This document shows, piece after piece, positions 1-8,300 of a stretch of DNA of 64,000 nt (the stretch's first letter is position 1; each line of letters begins with the position of its first letter). Source of the DNA: Verrucomicrobiaceae bacterium. GTDB taxonomy: Bacteria > Verrucomicrobiota > Verrucomicrobiia > Verrucomicrobiales > Verrucomicrobiaceae. The notes under the pieces are model-generated. The model was not told the DNA's origin and ran no database searches. It was given only the letters and a program-made list of their open reading frames with translations. The stretch lies in assembly GCA_016713245.1 (NCBI GenBank), contig JADJPM010000004.1, positions 1-64,000 of the forward strand, in the 5' to 3' direction. The translations under genes and the position numbers were made by a program.

Positions 1-848
1 CTTCTCGATGGTGTCGCGGTCCTTTTGAAATAAACGGTTTCAGGTGGGCGGGCGGCGATGTCGGTGAGGGTGTTGAAGACGGCGTAGGCGTTGGGGCCGA
101 GTTCTTTTTGGTAGCCGGTGAGACGTGTGGAGAGGTCCAGAGACAGAGCCTTCAAGCCCTCGGCTCGCGTTTTTTTGTCGTCGGGTTTGGCTGCTGGGAG
201 GCGGAGGACGGTGTTCAAGGCGAGGGTGGACTGGGCGGTGGTCATGCTGATGCTGCGGACACTTGTGAGGAACTTGGAAAACTCGTCCCACATCAGTGGC
301 AGGCTGCGGGAGGTGATCTCGATCTTCAACTGCGCCAGAGCTTCTTTGCTGTGGGAGGCTTTGATGGTGGCGACTTCTTCCTCGAAGATGACGCCGTTGG
401 AGCAGTGCTTGCGCATGAAGCCGATGTCGAACCGGAGGGCGCGGGCTCCGTTGAAGCTGTTGGTCACGCGGAGGAAGGGCGTGAAGGGATCGTCTTTTTT
501 GATCTCGCTGTCCCAGTAGTTCAGCACATGCGTTTTATGCATGAGGTCGATGAAGGCGTAGCTGAGGGTGCGTGGTGCGGAGGCACGCTTGGCTTCCCAT
601 TCGACTGATGAGAGTCCAGGAAAGGCTTTTTCACAGACCTCTTGAGCCAGCTTCACCGCCTCCTGATTGGTGACGACACGGTAATCACGGCTGACAACGC
701 CGAGCACGAGGCCGGTGAGCCTGTTTACCAGAGCTTTCTTGCCAGGGATGCTGATGCGGCGGGTGCTGCCGTTCGAGCCAACGACGGCTTCAATGGCGAC
801 CTGATCGACATCGAAGAGGAGGTCATGGACGGTGGTTTGGAGTTTCAT
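1..848 (-). CDS. DUF932/DUF945-like plasmid/phage-type protein (3' end outside window)
   Basis: Reading from the ATG at 848 towards position 1 gives an uninterrupted frame of about 282 codons beginning MKLQTTVHDLLFDVDQV. The middle part (FMRKHCSNGVIFEEEVATI) resembles the DUF932/DUF945 proteins common on phages, plasmids and integrative elements, whose role is unknown. The start overlaps the stop of the upstream 57-aa gene as ATGA, suggesting translational coupling. Close to the window edge (about 20-30) the frame reads FKRTATPSRR, while adding one A to the short A-run would give the more natural FKKDRDTIEK. A homopolymer indel is therefore possible there. The gene is truncated by the window, not shown to be broken. 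Confidence 0.7.
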   Translation of the reverse strand, partial: MKLQTTVHDLLFDVDQVAIEAVVGSNGSTRRISIPGKKALVNRLTGLVLGVVSRDYRVVTNQEAVKLAQEVCEKAFPGLSSVEWEAKRASAPRTLSYAFIDLMHKTHVLNYWDSEIKKDDPFTPFLRVTNSFNGARALRFDIGFMRKHCSNGVIFEEEVATIKASHSKEALAQLKIEITSRSLPLMWDEFSKFLTSVRSISMTTAQSTLALNTVLRLPAAKPDDKKTRAEGLKALSLDLSTRLTGYQKELGPNAYAVFNTLTDIAARPPETVYFKRTATPSR

Positions 849-1015
849 GTGGGGTCGTGTTCCTGCTGCCATTGCACCATCCGGTGGTGGATGTCGTGGT
901 AGGCGGAGAGTTTTGGGCGCTGAGTGGGACTGGCGGCGACGGCGGGTTCCTGCATGGGTTGCATGGAACCGGAGCGGTCGAGGATGTAGGCGATTTCGGA
1001 GAGATGTGGATTCAT
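845..1015 (-). CDS. 57-aa remnant of a VWA-domain protein
   Basis: The ATG at 1015 is preceded by a good Shine-Dalgarno (GAGGTGAT directly upstream). The product begins MNPHLSEIAYILDRSGSMQ, the classic MIDAS DxSGS motif at the start of a von Willebrand A domain. It then jumps after about 25 residues to an unrelated Gln/His-rich tail ending HHRMVQWQQEHDPT. A normal VWA domain needs about 170-200 residues, so this is either an internally deleted relic or a short peptide reusing the start. Its stop overlaps the next start as ATGA, so it is still in frame with a plausible operon. A metal-binding function is doubtful at this length. Confidence 0.6.
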   Translation of the reverse strand: MNPHLSEIAYILDRSGSMQPMQEPAVAASPTQRPKLSAYHDIHHRMVQWQQEHDPT

Positions 1016-1092
1016 GATCACCTCGAATCTCTCACAGGGGGTGGGACATTCGCAGGGTGACAGAAAAAGTTTATGCATTAATCTTCATTAAG

Positions 1093-2151
1093 ATGTCCAA
1101 AGTATTCTCCACCCGAAGCTCGCGCTCCAACACAGTCCAAGCGCCGCCACCTCTTCGTTCAGGAGCCAGTCGTCCTGCCATGTGGCGGGTGCTGGAGATT
1201 CACAAGATCATCCGCACTGGCAAACATCCCAACTGCTCCACTCTGGCGAAGGAGATTGAGGTGACACCGAAAACCATTCAGCGGGATGTGAGCTTCATGA
1301 GGGATCAACTCGGTCTGCCTTTGGAATACCACGCCATCAAGCACGGCTACTACTACTACACGCAGGAGGTCAATGAGTTCCCCATGCTGCACTTGTCGCG
1401 CTCTGACTTGGTGGCCCTATTCCTGGCACGTCATGCGCTGGAGCCAGTGCGCGGCACGAAGTTGGAAAGAATGCTGGCGGAGAGTTTCAGTAAAATCGCG
1501 GAAGCCTGTCCCGGTGAGGTGTCGATCCAGTGGCATGAGCTGGATGAAGCCTTCTCAGTTAAAGCCTCCGGAGTGCTACCTGCTGACGTGACACTGTTCG
1601 GGGATTTGCTGGATGCGGTGATGGCATGCCGCGAAGTGAGCTTTGATTATCATAAGCTGACAGGCTCCAAGCCCGAGCATCGCACTGTCCAGCCCTACCA
1701 TGTGGGGCAGATCGAGCACGGATGGTATTTGCTGGCCTATGACCCTGGAAGAAAAGGCATGCGGACGTTTGCCCTCCAACGCATCACTAACCTCCAGGTG
1801 CTGAAGACGAAGTTCGTTCGTGATCCACGCTTCAATGCGCGGGATCATCTGGGCGGAGGCTTTGGCGTTTGGAGCTACGATAAGAAAGAGAACCAAGCGC
1901 ACGAGATTAGCATACGTTTTGAAGGCTATGCCGCCCGCGTCGTAGCAGAACGCATGTGGCACGCATCACAAGCTACACGGAGGCTGAAGCCAGACGGCAG
2001 CGTGATTGAGTTTCAAGCTACCCTTTCCGGATTGGAAGAAATCACCCGTTGGATTCTGAGCTGGGGAAGCAAGGCAAAAGTGCTGGGACCGCCTGAACTG
2101 AAGAAGCGTGTGCGCGAAGAGCTTGAAGCTATGATGCACACTCCCAGCTAA
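1093..2151 (+). CDS. WYL-domain transcriptional regulator (YafY family)
   Basis: A 352-aa protein read from ATG 1093; an in-frame GTG at 1057 is an alternative start. An N-terminal winged helix (about residues 30-95, including TLAKEIEVTPKTIQRDVSFM) is followed by a WYL domain (FDYHKLTGSKPEHRTVQPYH, HGWYLLAYDPGRKGMRTFAL) and a C-terminal WCX-type dimerisation region. WYL regulators bind ligands, often nucleic acids or nucleotides, and frequently control defence or DNA-repair genes. The gene is divergent from the VWA/DUF932 operon, with about 80 bp between the starts, so it is a good candidate regulator of that operon. Its ligand is unknown. Confidence 0.88.
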   Translation: MSKVFSTRSSRSNTVQAPPPLRSGASRPAMWRVLEIHKIIRTGKHPNCSTLAKEIEVTPKTIQRDVSFMRDQLGLPLEYHAIKHGYYYYTQEVNEFPMLHLSRSDLVALFLARHALEPVRGTKLERMLAESFSKIAEACPGEVSIQWHELDEAFSVKASGVLPADVTLFGDLLDAVMACREVSFDYHKLTGSKPEHRTVQPYHVGQIEHGWYLLAYDPGRKGMRTFALQRITNLQVLKTKFVRDPRFNARDHLGGGFGVWSYDKKENQAHEISIRFEGYAARVVAERMWHASQATRRLKPDGSVIEFQATLSGLEEITRWILSWGSKAKVLGPPELKKRVREELEAMMHTPS

Positions 2152-2198
2152 AGAAAAGAGACCCTGTAAAGCGTGAAGCAAAACAGGATCTCAGATCT

Positions 2199-3008
2199 TT
2201 AGGCACTCAAACCGACGTGCGTATCCAGCAACCCGTGAAGGGCTTCTGTGCGTTTTGGTAGCTCTGCGAGATTTCCATCTTTCAGAGACTCCGTGAACGC
2301 ATTGAACAGCGACCACACATTTCTCCCCTCGAATGCATCATGACGAGGCTCACGCCATTCATTAAGCACCGGAGGGATCAGGCGGTTGGAACAGACGCCG
2401 ACATCAGTTGCGCGGATGATGAGATCATGAGCTTCGATGTCAGTGATCTCGGCCTCTTTGTAGGCTTCGATGCGTTTGTCTTGATCGTGCCATTTTGCCA
2501 GGAGTAGGCCAATGGAACGACTGACCAATTGAGGCAGGTCACGAACGATGAACCGGGTGTGTTTGCGGGCGAATTTAATATCGCCGACAAAACTAAGGTT
2601 ATCGCAAACGAACACACTGGCACCGGCGACAATACCAGCGGGGAACGTCTTGTCGTGGCTGTTACGGAGTCCAAGAACCCAGCAATAATCTTCTGTGGCC
2701 TTTTGGGCGTGAATCTCCATCAGACCAAAATAGCGTTGGCCTTCATGCGACAGTGAATGTGCTTGAGTGCCGATGCGCAGGTTGGTGGTTTTCAGGGTCT
2801 TTTGAACCTGACTGATGAGCTGATGGTGAGGAATCGGACACCAGCTATTCGTTGAGCGTGGTGTGTTGACGTTGCGGACTTCATCAAGGTCCACGTTTTG
2901 TGCTCCGCAGTGAAGAGTAAGGTTCGGTGTTCTGCGGGAGGCGATGACGGGTAGAGGATCGAGGTTTGCAATCATGGTGGTGTTTGAGTTTGGGGTTGTG
3001 AGCGTCAT
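2199..3008 (-). CDS. DUF932 domain protein
   Basis: A 269-aa protein with the DUF932 core seen in phage/plasmid-like proteins (VLGLRNSHDKTFPAGIVAGA, VFVCDNLSFVGDIKFARKHT, RDLPQLVSRSIGLLLAKW). The family has no established biochemical role and is widespread on mobile elements. The start at 3008 overlaps the stop of the upstream small gene (3005-3007) as ATGA. It ends about 50 bp from the convergent WYL gene. Together with the partial gene at 1-848 it makes two DUF932-like genes in one module. Confidence 0.8.
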   Translation of the reverse strand: MTLTTPNSNTTMIANLDPLPVIASRRTPNLTLHCGAQNVDLDEVRNVNTPRSTNSWCPIPHHQLISQVQKTLKTTNLRIGTQAHSLSHEGQRYFGLMEIHAQKATEDYCWVLGLRNSHDKTFPAGIVAGASVFVCDNLSFVGDIKFARKHTRFIVRDLPQLVSRSIGLLLAKWHDQDKRIEAYKEAEITDIEAHDLIIRATDVGVCSNRLIPPVLNEWREPRHDAFEGRNVWSLFNAFTESLKDGNLAELPKRTEALHGLLDTHVGLSA

Positions 3009-3199
3009 GAAAACAGACGCTCAATTCTTTGGATGACGGGAACTGCGAGCAACCGGGCAGCGAGATCACCAGAGGAGGTCCAGTTGAGTTCTCCGGCTAT
3101 TTCCCTCCATTCGACTTTGATGGTGCCGAGTGGAGTGATGATGGTTGCTCGCTTGGGGTGCTCGTGTTTGTCGAAGACGATGGACGAGATGCGCTTCAT
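3005..3199 (-). CDS. small hypothetical protein, 64 aa
   Basis: Reads MKRISSIVFDKHEHPKRATI... from ATG 3199; an in-frame GTG seven codons upstream (3220) is the alternative. I do not recognise a family. It is retained as real because it sits in an ATGA overlap with the DUF932 gene and its composition matches its neighbours. A 10-bp inverted repeat lies right before the start (3208-3245), so the start region is also the end of the upstream transcript. Confidence 0.5.
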   Translation of the reverse strand: MKRISSIVFDKHEHPKRATIITPLGTIKVEWREIAGELNWTSSGDLAARLLAVPVIQRIERLFS

Positions 3200-3207
3200 G
3201 AAACGAC

Positions 3208-3245
3208 AAGAGCCAGACACACCGGTTAGGGCATATCTGGCTCTT
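3208..3245 (-). terminator. stem-loop terminator after the clamp-like gene
   Basis: AAGAGCCAGA (3208-3217) pairs with TCTGGCTCTT (3236-3245) around an 18-nt loop. It lies just downstream of the clamp-like gene and upstream of the 64-aa gene. There is no long U-run, so it may attenuate rather than fully terminate. It belongs to the same hairpin family as 6072-6109 and 8301-8330. Confidence 0.6.
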
Positions 3246-3263
3246 TGATGGGTTGTGGGTGGA

Positions 3264-4691
3264 TTACAGCTTCAGGCCTTGGATGGACCTGAGTGTGGAG
3301 CGGACCGAATTAAACTCCCTCGCACTCGTCTTCTGGTCACGATTGATGACCTTCAGTTTCATGGAGAGATCGCGCAGCATGTTGAAGCCTTCGTTGAGCT
3401 TGTCACGAATGAGCAAGGTCATGTCGATGGCTTCTTCAGTGGCGGATTTGGTTTCGTTGGGTGTTGGTCCTTCGGATGTTGGATTCGTGATCATGGGTCT
3501 TTGTTGTGGGGGTGGTGCTGGCGGTGGAACAGGCCGGGATGGAGGCATGTTGACCGGAGCGGGTTGTTGGTTTGCTGGTGGCTGGGTGTTGGCTCCATCA
3601 GACCGGAGTGGCATGACTATCATTTGCCTGCCTTGGTTGTGGAAACGCAGAGGTGCCATTTGATCCATGAGGCTGATGGTGTTGAGCCCGTATTCGAGTG
3701 CCTTGATGAGAAAGCGTCGGCTCAGGAAGATGCTAACTTCAGGGCCTTCTGCTTTAGCGTCAGACACAGGAACTCGTGTCCAAGGCTCGTTATCGTGGTC
3801 TTTGCCAAGGAGCAGGAATTGCCCCTGTTTGCATTCCAAGCCGATGGTCTGGAATTTGTCTGGATCATGACAAGGCATGCGCTGGATAAGCTTGATGAGC
3901 GTTTCCAGTTTCGCCGGATCAAGAGTGATGTGGGTCTTGGCGTCGTTGGGATTAGGGATCGTTTGCCGCCAGTTTGGATAATTCCCTTCGATCTGCTTGC
4001 TGATGAACCTCCAACGTCGGCTGGAGAGTTGCACAGCTTTATCATCGACCTTCATCTGCCACTCACCATCCGCATTGAACTCTTTCCATCCGAGGAATTT
4101 GTGATTCGGGATGATGACGGAGTTTTTGAGCGGCAGCGTAAACGAATTCGCGCTGTAGAGGTGCTTTCCGTCAGTGCCCACAATGTAGTTGGCTTTGGGA
4201 TTGCTGGTGTCGATGAAGGTGCCGTTGAGGACGTAGCGAGTCGCGTCAACACTGGCACATTGCATAGCTTCGTGGATGGACCGGCGAAGCTCTGGAGGCA
4301 GCACGATGGCGTCGGCTTTGATGCGAGGTGTTACGGGGAACTCGTCGGTGGGTATGTGTTTCACCTTTTGTTCTCCGAGACTGTCAGCCAAGGCGAATTT
4401 GATAAGGCCTGGCTCGATATGGATGCGCTCGTTTTTCCCGCAGTTCTTGGTGATCTGCGTGAGCTGGTCATACGGAACGAGCACAGCCATAGGCGGACCT
4501 TCGGCTGGATGCTCAAGGCGCATGGTGACGAAGCGATCCAGGTCGGTGCCGGTGAGAGCGATCCAACCATCTGATGTTCGTTCGATTTTGACGTGATGCA
4601 GGACAGGCAGAGTGGATCGTGGGTTGATCACTTTACCGAGTCCTGCCAATGCGGGTTTAAGCTCCGCGATGGGTAGGGTGATGGGTTTCAT
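3264..4691 (-). CDS. DNA polymerase III beta sliding-clamp-like protein with C-terminal tail
   Basis: A 475-aa protein from ATG 4691 (MKPITLPIAELKPALAGL). The first ~380 residues carry clamp signatures: NPRSTLPVLHHVKIERT, ALTGTDLDRF, VGTDGKHLYSAN (equivalent to the ATDGHRL region of DnaN) and the terminal MPLR that normally ends a clamp. Clamps form head-to-tail rings that tether polymerases and ligases to DNA. Here a Pro/Gln-rich linker (about 385-430) and a predicted helical segment (about 430-475) follow. Host DnaN is usually 365-380 aa, so the tail is extra. The neighbouring DNA ligase and nuclease suggest an element-encoded replication or repair clamp. The operon terminates at 3208-3245. 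Confidence 0.8.
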   Translation of the reverse strand: MKPITLPIAELKPALAGLGKVINPRSTLPVLHHVKIERTSDGWIALTGTDLDRFVTMRLEHPAEGPPMAVLVPYDQLTQITKNCGKNERIHIEPGLIKFALADSLGEQKVKHIPTDEFPVTPRIKADAIVLPPELRRSIHEAMQCASVDATRYVLNGTFIDTSNPKANYIVGTDGKHLYSANSFTLPLKNSVIIPNHKFLGWKEFNADGEWQMKVDDKAVQLSSRRWRFISKQIEGNYPNWRQTIPNPNDAKTHITLDPAKLETLIKLIQRMPCHDPDKFQTIGLECKQGQFLLLGKDHDNEPWTRVPVSDAKAEGPEVSIFLSRRFLIKALEYGLNTISLMDQMAPLRFHNQGRQMIVMPLRSDGANTQPPANQQPAPVNMPPSRPVPPPAPPPQQRPMITNPTSEGPTPNETKSATEEAIDMTLLIRDKLNEGFNMLRDLSMKLKVINRDQKTSAREFNSVRSTLRSIQGLKL

Positions 4692-4710
4692 GTTTGGGTG
4701 GTGGGGTTGA

Positions 4711-4750
4711 ACGCAAAAAACCCATGCGCCGGTTAAGGACACATGGGCTT
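4711..4750 (-). terminator. rho-independent terminator
   Basis: On the minus strand a CCCATG/CATGGG stem (4742-4747 with 4721-4726) is followed by TTTTTT (complement of 4715-4720). It lies after the 64-aa gene at 4807 and before the clamp start at 4691, so the clamp gene has its own transcription unit. Confidence 0.75.
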
Positions 4751-4806
4751 CGAGCGAGTGTTTGGGGTGCTGGTGTAAATGTTTACACAAGCTGAGGGTT
4801 GGATGA

Positions 4807-5001
4807 TCAGGCGGCTGTCTGTCTGGTTTCCCAGGCATTCAGCTCTTCCGCCTCATTGATCTTGTCGTCGTGGTGGTCGTTCCAGTTTTGAATGAGCGTG
4901 ATGCCCGATTCGTGGAGGACAACACTTTCGATACTGCCAAGCGTGATGCCTTGAATGGCTTCGACAAGATCAGACAAAGCAGCGTGAAGGTTCGAGTTCA
5001 T
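4807..5001 (-). CDS. small acidic hypothetical protein, 64 aa
   Basis: MNSNLHAALSDLVEAIQGI..., with acidic residues and Asn-His-rich stretches; no family is recognised. Its ATG at 5001 overlaps the stop of the ligase gene (4998-5000) as ATGA, so it is translationally coupled to the ligase. A terminator follows at 4711-4750. Co-translation suggests a small partner of the ligase, which is inference only. Confidence 0.6.
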   Translation of the reverse strand: MNSNLHAALSDLVEAIQGITLGSIESVVLHESGITLIQNWNDHHDDKINEAEELNAWETRQTAA

Positions 5002-6056
5002 GGCTCAGCTCTGCATTTGAGCTGGGTGGTGGTGCATTCGGCGGAGAGGATGTCTTCACGCGGCCCAAGATAGACAGGCTGGTAGATGGAGCCTGATTCC
5101 TTGAACGCATAAAGATACCGGCATTCCACGACACTCCCAGGTGAAGGAATGTCATGGTTTGGCGGGATCGTGACATTTCCAGCGGGTCGGACTTTATCGC
5201 CTTCAAACAAGATCAATGAGACGCTGCGCTTGTCGTTCACCTTTGCGACGATGAAGGAAGCGGTCTCGTAGAACTTGTATTTGAGCTGAGTGCCTCCGGC
5301 GTTCGGTTTGCCGGGAATATAGGGAGCGTCGATATGCTTGAACACGACGCCTTCCTTGCCCTCACCTTTGAACTGCGAACACATGCCGGCCATTTCTGGT
5401 GAGCAGTAGGTATCCACAATCTTGATGTGAGGGTGGTAGAAAGCGTTGAGCAGGTCTCGAAGTCGCATGTAGCGAACAGCAAAACGCAGCTTTCTCATGT
5501 CCTCTCCGCTGATGGTGAGGAGGTCGAAGACGTGCAGCGTTTCGCCTACAGCTTCACCATCAAGAATGAAGTTGCCTTTATACTGGGCGGCGCTTCGGGC
5601 GATCATTTCAGGAACCGAGGTGATGAACCCCAGACGATTGATGCCTGTGATGGTGTCGCCTTCTTTTCGGATAAGAAGTCGGCGTCCATCCATCTTTTCC
5701 TGCATCCAGTAATCAGGATTGGTGAGGAGGTGTTCAGCTTGCTTCTCTTCGATGGGGTTGAGGAGCTGGCACTGAATACCGCTATGTTTCTTGGGGCCTT
5801 CGACAGGGGCTTGTTGAGGTGAGTCAGTGCCAGGGAGGTAGCCCTTGGACATCTTCTCTTTGATCAGCTTGTCGTAGATGCCTTTGGCGATCTGATATTC
5901 GACGGGTGCTGAGGTTTTGCTGCCGGTGTTGAGGGTGGAGCCGCGACGACCATAGGCAAAGTGAACCATGAAGCCATTATCCTTTGGACGGATGCAGGCT
6001 TGATACACTTTATCTGAAGGTCCCTCGCGGAAGTAGAGAGTGGTGGTGTCTTCCAT
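4998..6056 (-). CDS. WGR-domain ATP-dependent DNA ligase
   Basis: A 352-aa protein. Residues 1-75 form a WGR domain (FAYGRRGSTL at 33-42), a nucleic-acid-binding fold also found in PARPs and MolR-like proteins. The rest is an ATP-dependent ligase: nucleophile K121 in EKMDGRRL, motif III ILDGEAVGE, motif IV GKEGVVFK, motif V LKYKFY, then an OB-like end. It should seal nicks using ATP. Bacterial housekeeping ligases are NAD-dependent, so this is an accessory ligase. It sits beside a sliding clamp and a RecB-like nuclease, which suggests an element-encoded DNA processing set. Confidence 0.88.
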   Translation of the reverse strand: MEDTTTLYFREGPSDKVYQACIRPKDNGFMVHFAYGRRGSTLNTGSKTSAPVEYQIAKGIYDKLIKEKMSKGYLPGTDSPQQAPVEGPKKHSGIQCQLLNPIEEKQAEHLLTNPDYWMQEKMDGRRLLIRKEGDTITGINRLGFITSVPEMIARSAAQYKGNFILDGEAVGETLHVFDLLTISGEDMRKLRFAVRYMRLRDLLNAFYHPHIKIVDTYCSPEMAGMCSQFKGEGKEGVVFKHIDAPYIPGKPNAGGTQLKYKFYETASFIVAKVNDKRSVSLILFEGDKVRPAGNVTIPPNHDIPSPGSVVECRYLYAFKESGSIYQPVYLGPREDILSAECTTTQLKCRAEP

Positions 6057-6071
6057 ATTGCGTGAAATGAA

Positions 6072-6109
6072 AAGAGCCGGACAATCCTGTGACAGATCAT
6101 CCGGCTCTT
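6072..6109 (-). terminator. rho-independent terminator
   Basis: Minus-strand AAGAGCCGGA (6109-6100) pairs with TCCGGCTCTT (6081-6072), followed by TTTTC. It terminates the membrane-protein pair at 6129-6879 and lies just upstream of the ligase start at 6056. Confidence 0.75.
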
Positions 6110-6128
6110 GGGTTTTGTGGTTGGGGAA

Positions 6129-6629
6129 TCAGTAACCGTAGGGGTCTCTGCGTTGGGTTCGCATTCGCATCTCCAGAATGGTGCGGCCGATATAAATCAT
6201 GCCGCAGACAAGGAGGATGCTCAGCACGACGGAGAGCGGAAACAGCACGAAGCTGCTAAACGTCTCTGTGAGCATGGCGATCCAGACTTTGAACTGAGTA
6301 ATCGCCATGGTGACAAGCGGAGCCACCATGAGGACTGGAATGGCGATGCTGATGGCAAGCCGGATGTTGAGCTTGATGAACTCCCGCAGGTTGCCCAGTG
6401 GAGACAGAGCGTATTCCAGCTTGTTGAGGATGAACCTGCACACCTCAGCGGATCTTTCGATGGCGGTGAGATGTGCCAGTTCATTGTCCACTACGGGCAC
6501 AGGCAACGGTTTAGGCTGCCAATGTTGAATGAACATGCTCTTCATCCGTTTGGCCCATGATGTGGGGTTTGCGGCCGTTGAGCTTTGTGGGTGATGTGGG
6601 TGTTGGTCCCAGTCTTCGTGATGTTGCAT
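6129..6629 (-). CDS. membrane protein, 166 aa, two transmembrane helices
   Basis: From ATG 6629 (MQHHEDWDQH); an internal ATG at 6545 (MKSMFIQHW) is the alternative and would reduce the overlap with the upstream gene from 119 to 35 nt. Two clear hydrophobic helices (AISIAIPVLMVAPLVTMAI and FVLFPLSVVLSILLVCGMIY) precede a short basic tail (MRMRTQRRDPYGY). No family is recognised. It is placed with another membrane protein in the replication-like module. Confidence 0.6.
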   Translation of the reverse strand: MQHHEDWDQHPHHPQSSTAANPTSWAKRMKSMFIQHWQPKPLPVPVVDNELAHLTAIERSAEVCRFILNKLEYALSPLGNLREFIKLNIRLAISIAIPVLMVAPLVTMAITQFKVWIAMLTETFSSFVLFPLSVVLSILLVCGMIYIGRTILEMRMRTQRRDPYGY

Positions 6630-6879
6630 CGTGGTGTTTACGGGTTGTGGCTCCAAGTGCGGTGCCGATGATGAGGAGGAGCACGCAGCCGATACCCAAG
6701 GAACCGGAGGCGATTTGCCAGCGGTTGAGAAGGATGGCTTGTGCTGACAGGTGGCTTTCCAGAGTGACGATCTTTTCCTTGTATTCAGGAATGGGGTCGG
6801 GAGCACTGGTGAAAGGCCAGAAGGCGTTTGCGGCAGTTGAGCAGCAAAGCATGCAGATGATGAGGATGAGGTGTTTCAT
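6511..6879 (-). CDS. small exported/membrane protein, 122 aa
   Basis: From ATG 6879: MKHLILIICMLCCSTAANAF is a signal peptide with an ANA|F-like cleavage site. A short periplasmic segment (EYKEKIVTLESHLSAQ, helical) follows, then one transmembrane helix (LGIGCVLLLIIGTALGA) and a basic tail. No family is recognised. Its end overlaps the start of the 166-aa membrane gene in another frame. Confidence 0.6.
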   Translation of the reverse strand: MKHLILIICMLCCSTAANAFWPFTSAPDPIPEYKEKIVTLESHLSAQAILLNRWQIASGSLGIGCVLLLIIGTALGATTRKHHDATSRRLGPTPTSPTKLNGRKPHIMGQTDEEHVHSTLAA

Positions 6880-6908
6880 GGTGGTAGGGGTGGGGTTGAG
6901 GTTTGGGT

Positions 6909-7727
6909 TTAATGCCAGCGTCGGCATTCAGCGAAGAACTCGCAGCCGATGCAGCCAAAGCTTGGTGATGGGTAGAATTGTCCTTTGCCCAGCTCGTTCT
7001 GATAAACATCCATGAGGTGAAACAAGCGTGATTGCTGTTGATCGGTCATGGGCGGCATATCGGTGATACAGAGCTTGGGGCTTTTGTTTTTGACCAGGTG
7101 ATGCAGCTCGATGCCGGTTTCCTTTTTGCCGGTGTTGTGGCGATAAAGGACAGCGTAGCTGCTTGTCTGGGTTTCGTGTAGGTGCTCGACAGAGGATGGG
7201 TTGGGCGTCGAGGAACTGGTTTTGAAGTCGATGATGCTGCCCTCTTGAACGAGGTCGAGAATACCAATGAGTCGAGGAAGACCGTGTTGTGTGAGGTCGG
7301 CTTCAATGGACACTTCCACGGCGTCAGGCTTGATGTTTGCCATCTCACCACTTTGCCGGATGTAGGTGTCACAGAGTCGCCAGCCTGTAGTTTTCTCTTC
7401 ATCTTCTTCGCCAGCCTCCCAAGGAACGTTTCCTTCGGAGATGTCCGCCCAAGCTTTTGTGAACTCGTCGTGGAGCCCTTTCAGCGTGAGCGGTTTATTA
7501 AGCCAACGTGCTTTGTTCCAGGCCTTCAATGCGGAGTGAACCGAATTGCCGACATGGAGTGAAGCAGTCTTGGGCTTTTTGAGCTTGAGCACATAGCGGA
7601 AGAAGAACTTCAGCCGGCATTGCAGATACAGAGACAGCCGTGAAGCCGAGACTGTGTTCTGCAAGCCGGTGATGATGTCCTTCTCGCTGAGCTCAATAAC
7701 TTTGGGAGCTTCAGCGGATGTTTTCAT
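6909..7727 (-). CDS. PD-(D/E)XK nuclease, RecB/AddB/Cas4-like, with Fe-S cysteines
   Basis: A 272-aa protein. SASRLSLYLQCRLKFFFRYV (about 27-46) is the typical N-terminal motif with C37. The catalytic core is GILDLVQEGSIIDFKTSS (D...DxK). The C-terminus CIGCEFFAECRRWH gives C259, C262 and C268. The C37 plus three C-terminal cysteines match the 4Fe-4S layout of AddB and Cas4-type nucleases. A single-strand or end-processing exonuclease role is likely. It overlaps the upstream 181-aa gene as ATGA, suggesting the two work together, as exonuclease/annealing-protein pairs do on phages. Confidence 0.85.
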   Translation of the reverse strand: MKTSAEAPKVIELSEKDIITGLQNTVSASRLSLYLQCRLKFFFRYVLKLKKPKTASLHVGNSVHSALKAWNKARWLNKPLTLKGLHDEFTKAWADISEGNVPWEAGEEDEEKTTGWRLCDTYIRQSGEMANIKPDAVEVSIEADLTQHGLPRLIGILDLVQEGSIIDFKTSSSTPNPSSVEHLHETQTSSYAVLYRHNTGKKETGIELHHLVKNKSPKLCITDMPPMTDQQQSRLFHLMDVYQNELGKGQFYPSPSFGCIGCEFFAECRRWH

Positions 7728-8269
7728 GCTGCTTGGCGGTTGGTGGGTTGTTGCTGCCAGCGGGTTTGACGCGTGGCGGGTTTGCCGACTTTGGCGAGCA
7801 GGTCTTCAATCAGCTGAGAAGCCTGCATCTTGTTGAGCTGCTTCACGCCGATACCGAAGAGCTGAATGGACAGATCTTCGGCTTCCTGCTTTTCCATCTT
7901 GTTGTCACTGATGATGCGCAGGATAAAACCGCGTTGACCATCTGTGCAGTTCCAAGAATCACCATTAGCACGAGGCTGCTGATGACCATTGGCTTGCTGA
8001 CGCCCGTTACCGTTGAGTTGGTAGGTGCGACCGTTGTTGTTCTGATGGGCGTGACCGTTCCCGTTGCCGTTACTGGCTGAGGGGATGAAGCCGACGTTTT
8101 GAATTTCCTGATCGACGGAGTGTTGCAGAAGTTCGTAAAGCTTCTGAATTTCCTGTTCGACCTTGCTGATGTCCGTGAGTTCGACTTCGACGGACGCACT
8201 GAAGCTGTGACTGCTGTATTGTGGCAGACCGAGCTTCTTGCTGTAATTGGCGCTGAGTTTGATAGCCAT
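7724..8269 (-). CDS. probable DNA-binding/recombination partner protein, 181 aa
   Basis: The N-terminal ~55 residues form a compact domain (MAIKLSANYSKKLGLPQYSS, SFSASVEVEL). A long Asn/Gly/His/Gln-rich linker (about 65-105) follows. The C-terminal ~50 residues (GQRGFILRIISDNK ... GVKQLNKMQASQLIEDLLAK) resemble the small helical module that ends many phage recombination and ssDNA-associated proteins. This linker-plus-tail layout recalls ssDNA-binding proteins, but I cannot see a defined OB fold. It is translationally coupled to the nuclease (ATGA at 7724-7727). Confidence 0.6.
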   Translation of the reverse strand: MAIKLSANYSKKLGLPQYSSHSFSASVEVELTDISKVEQEIQKLYELLQHSVDQEIQNVGFIPSASNGNGNGHAHQNNNGRTYQLNGNGRQQANGHQQPRANGDSWNCTDGQRGFILRIISDNKMEKQEAEDLSIQLFGIGVKQLNKMQASQLIEDLLAKVGKPATRQTRWQQQPTNRQAA

Positions 8270-8300
8270 GATGTTTATTTTGGTGGTGGGATGTGGGCAC

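Noticed and set aside
3255..4574. 439-aa plus-strand frame opposite the clamp-like gene
   Set aside because: Shadow of the clamp gene, which has clear family motifs on the minus strand.
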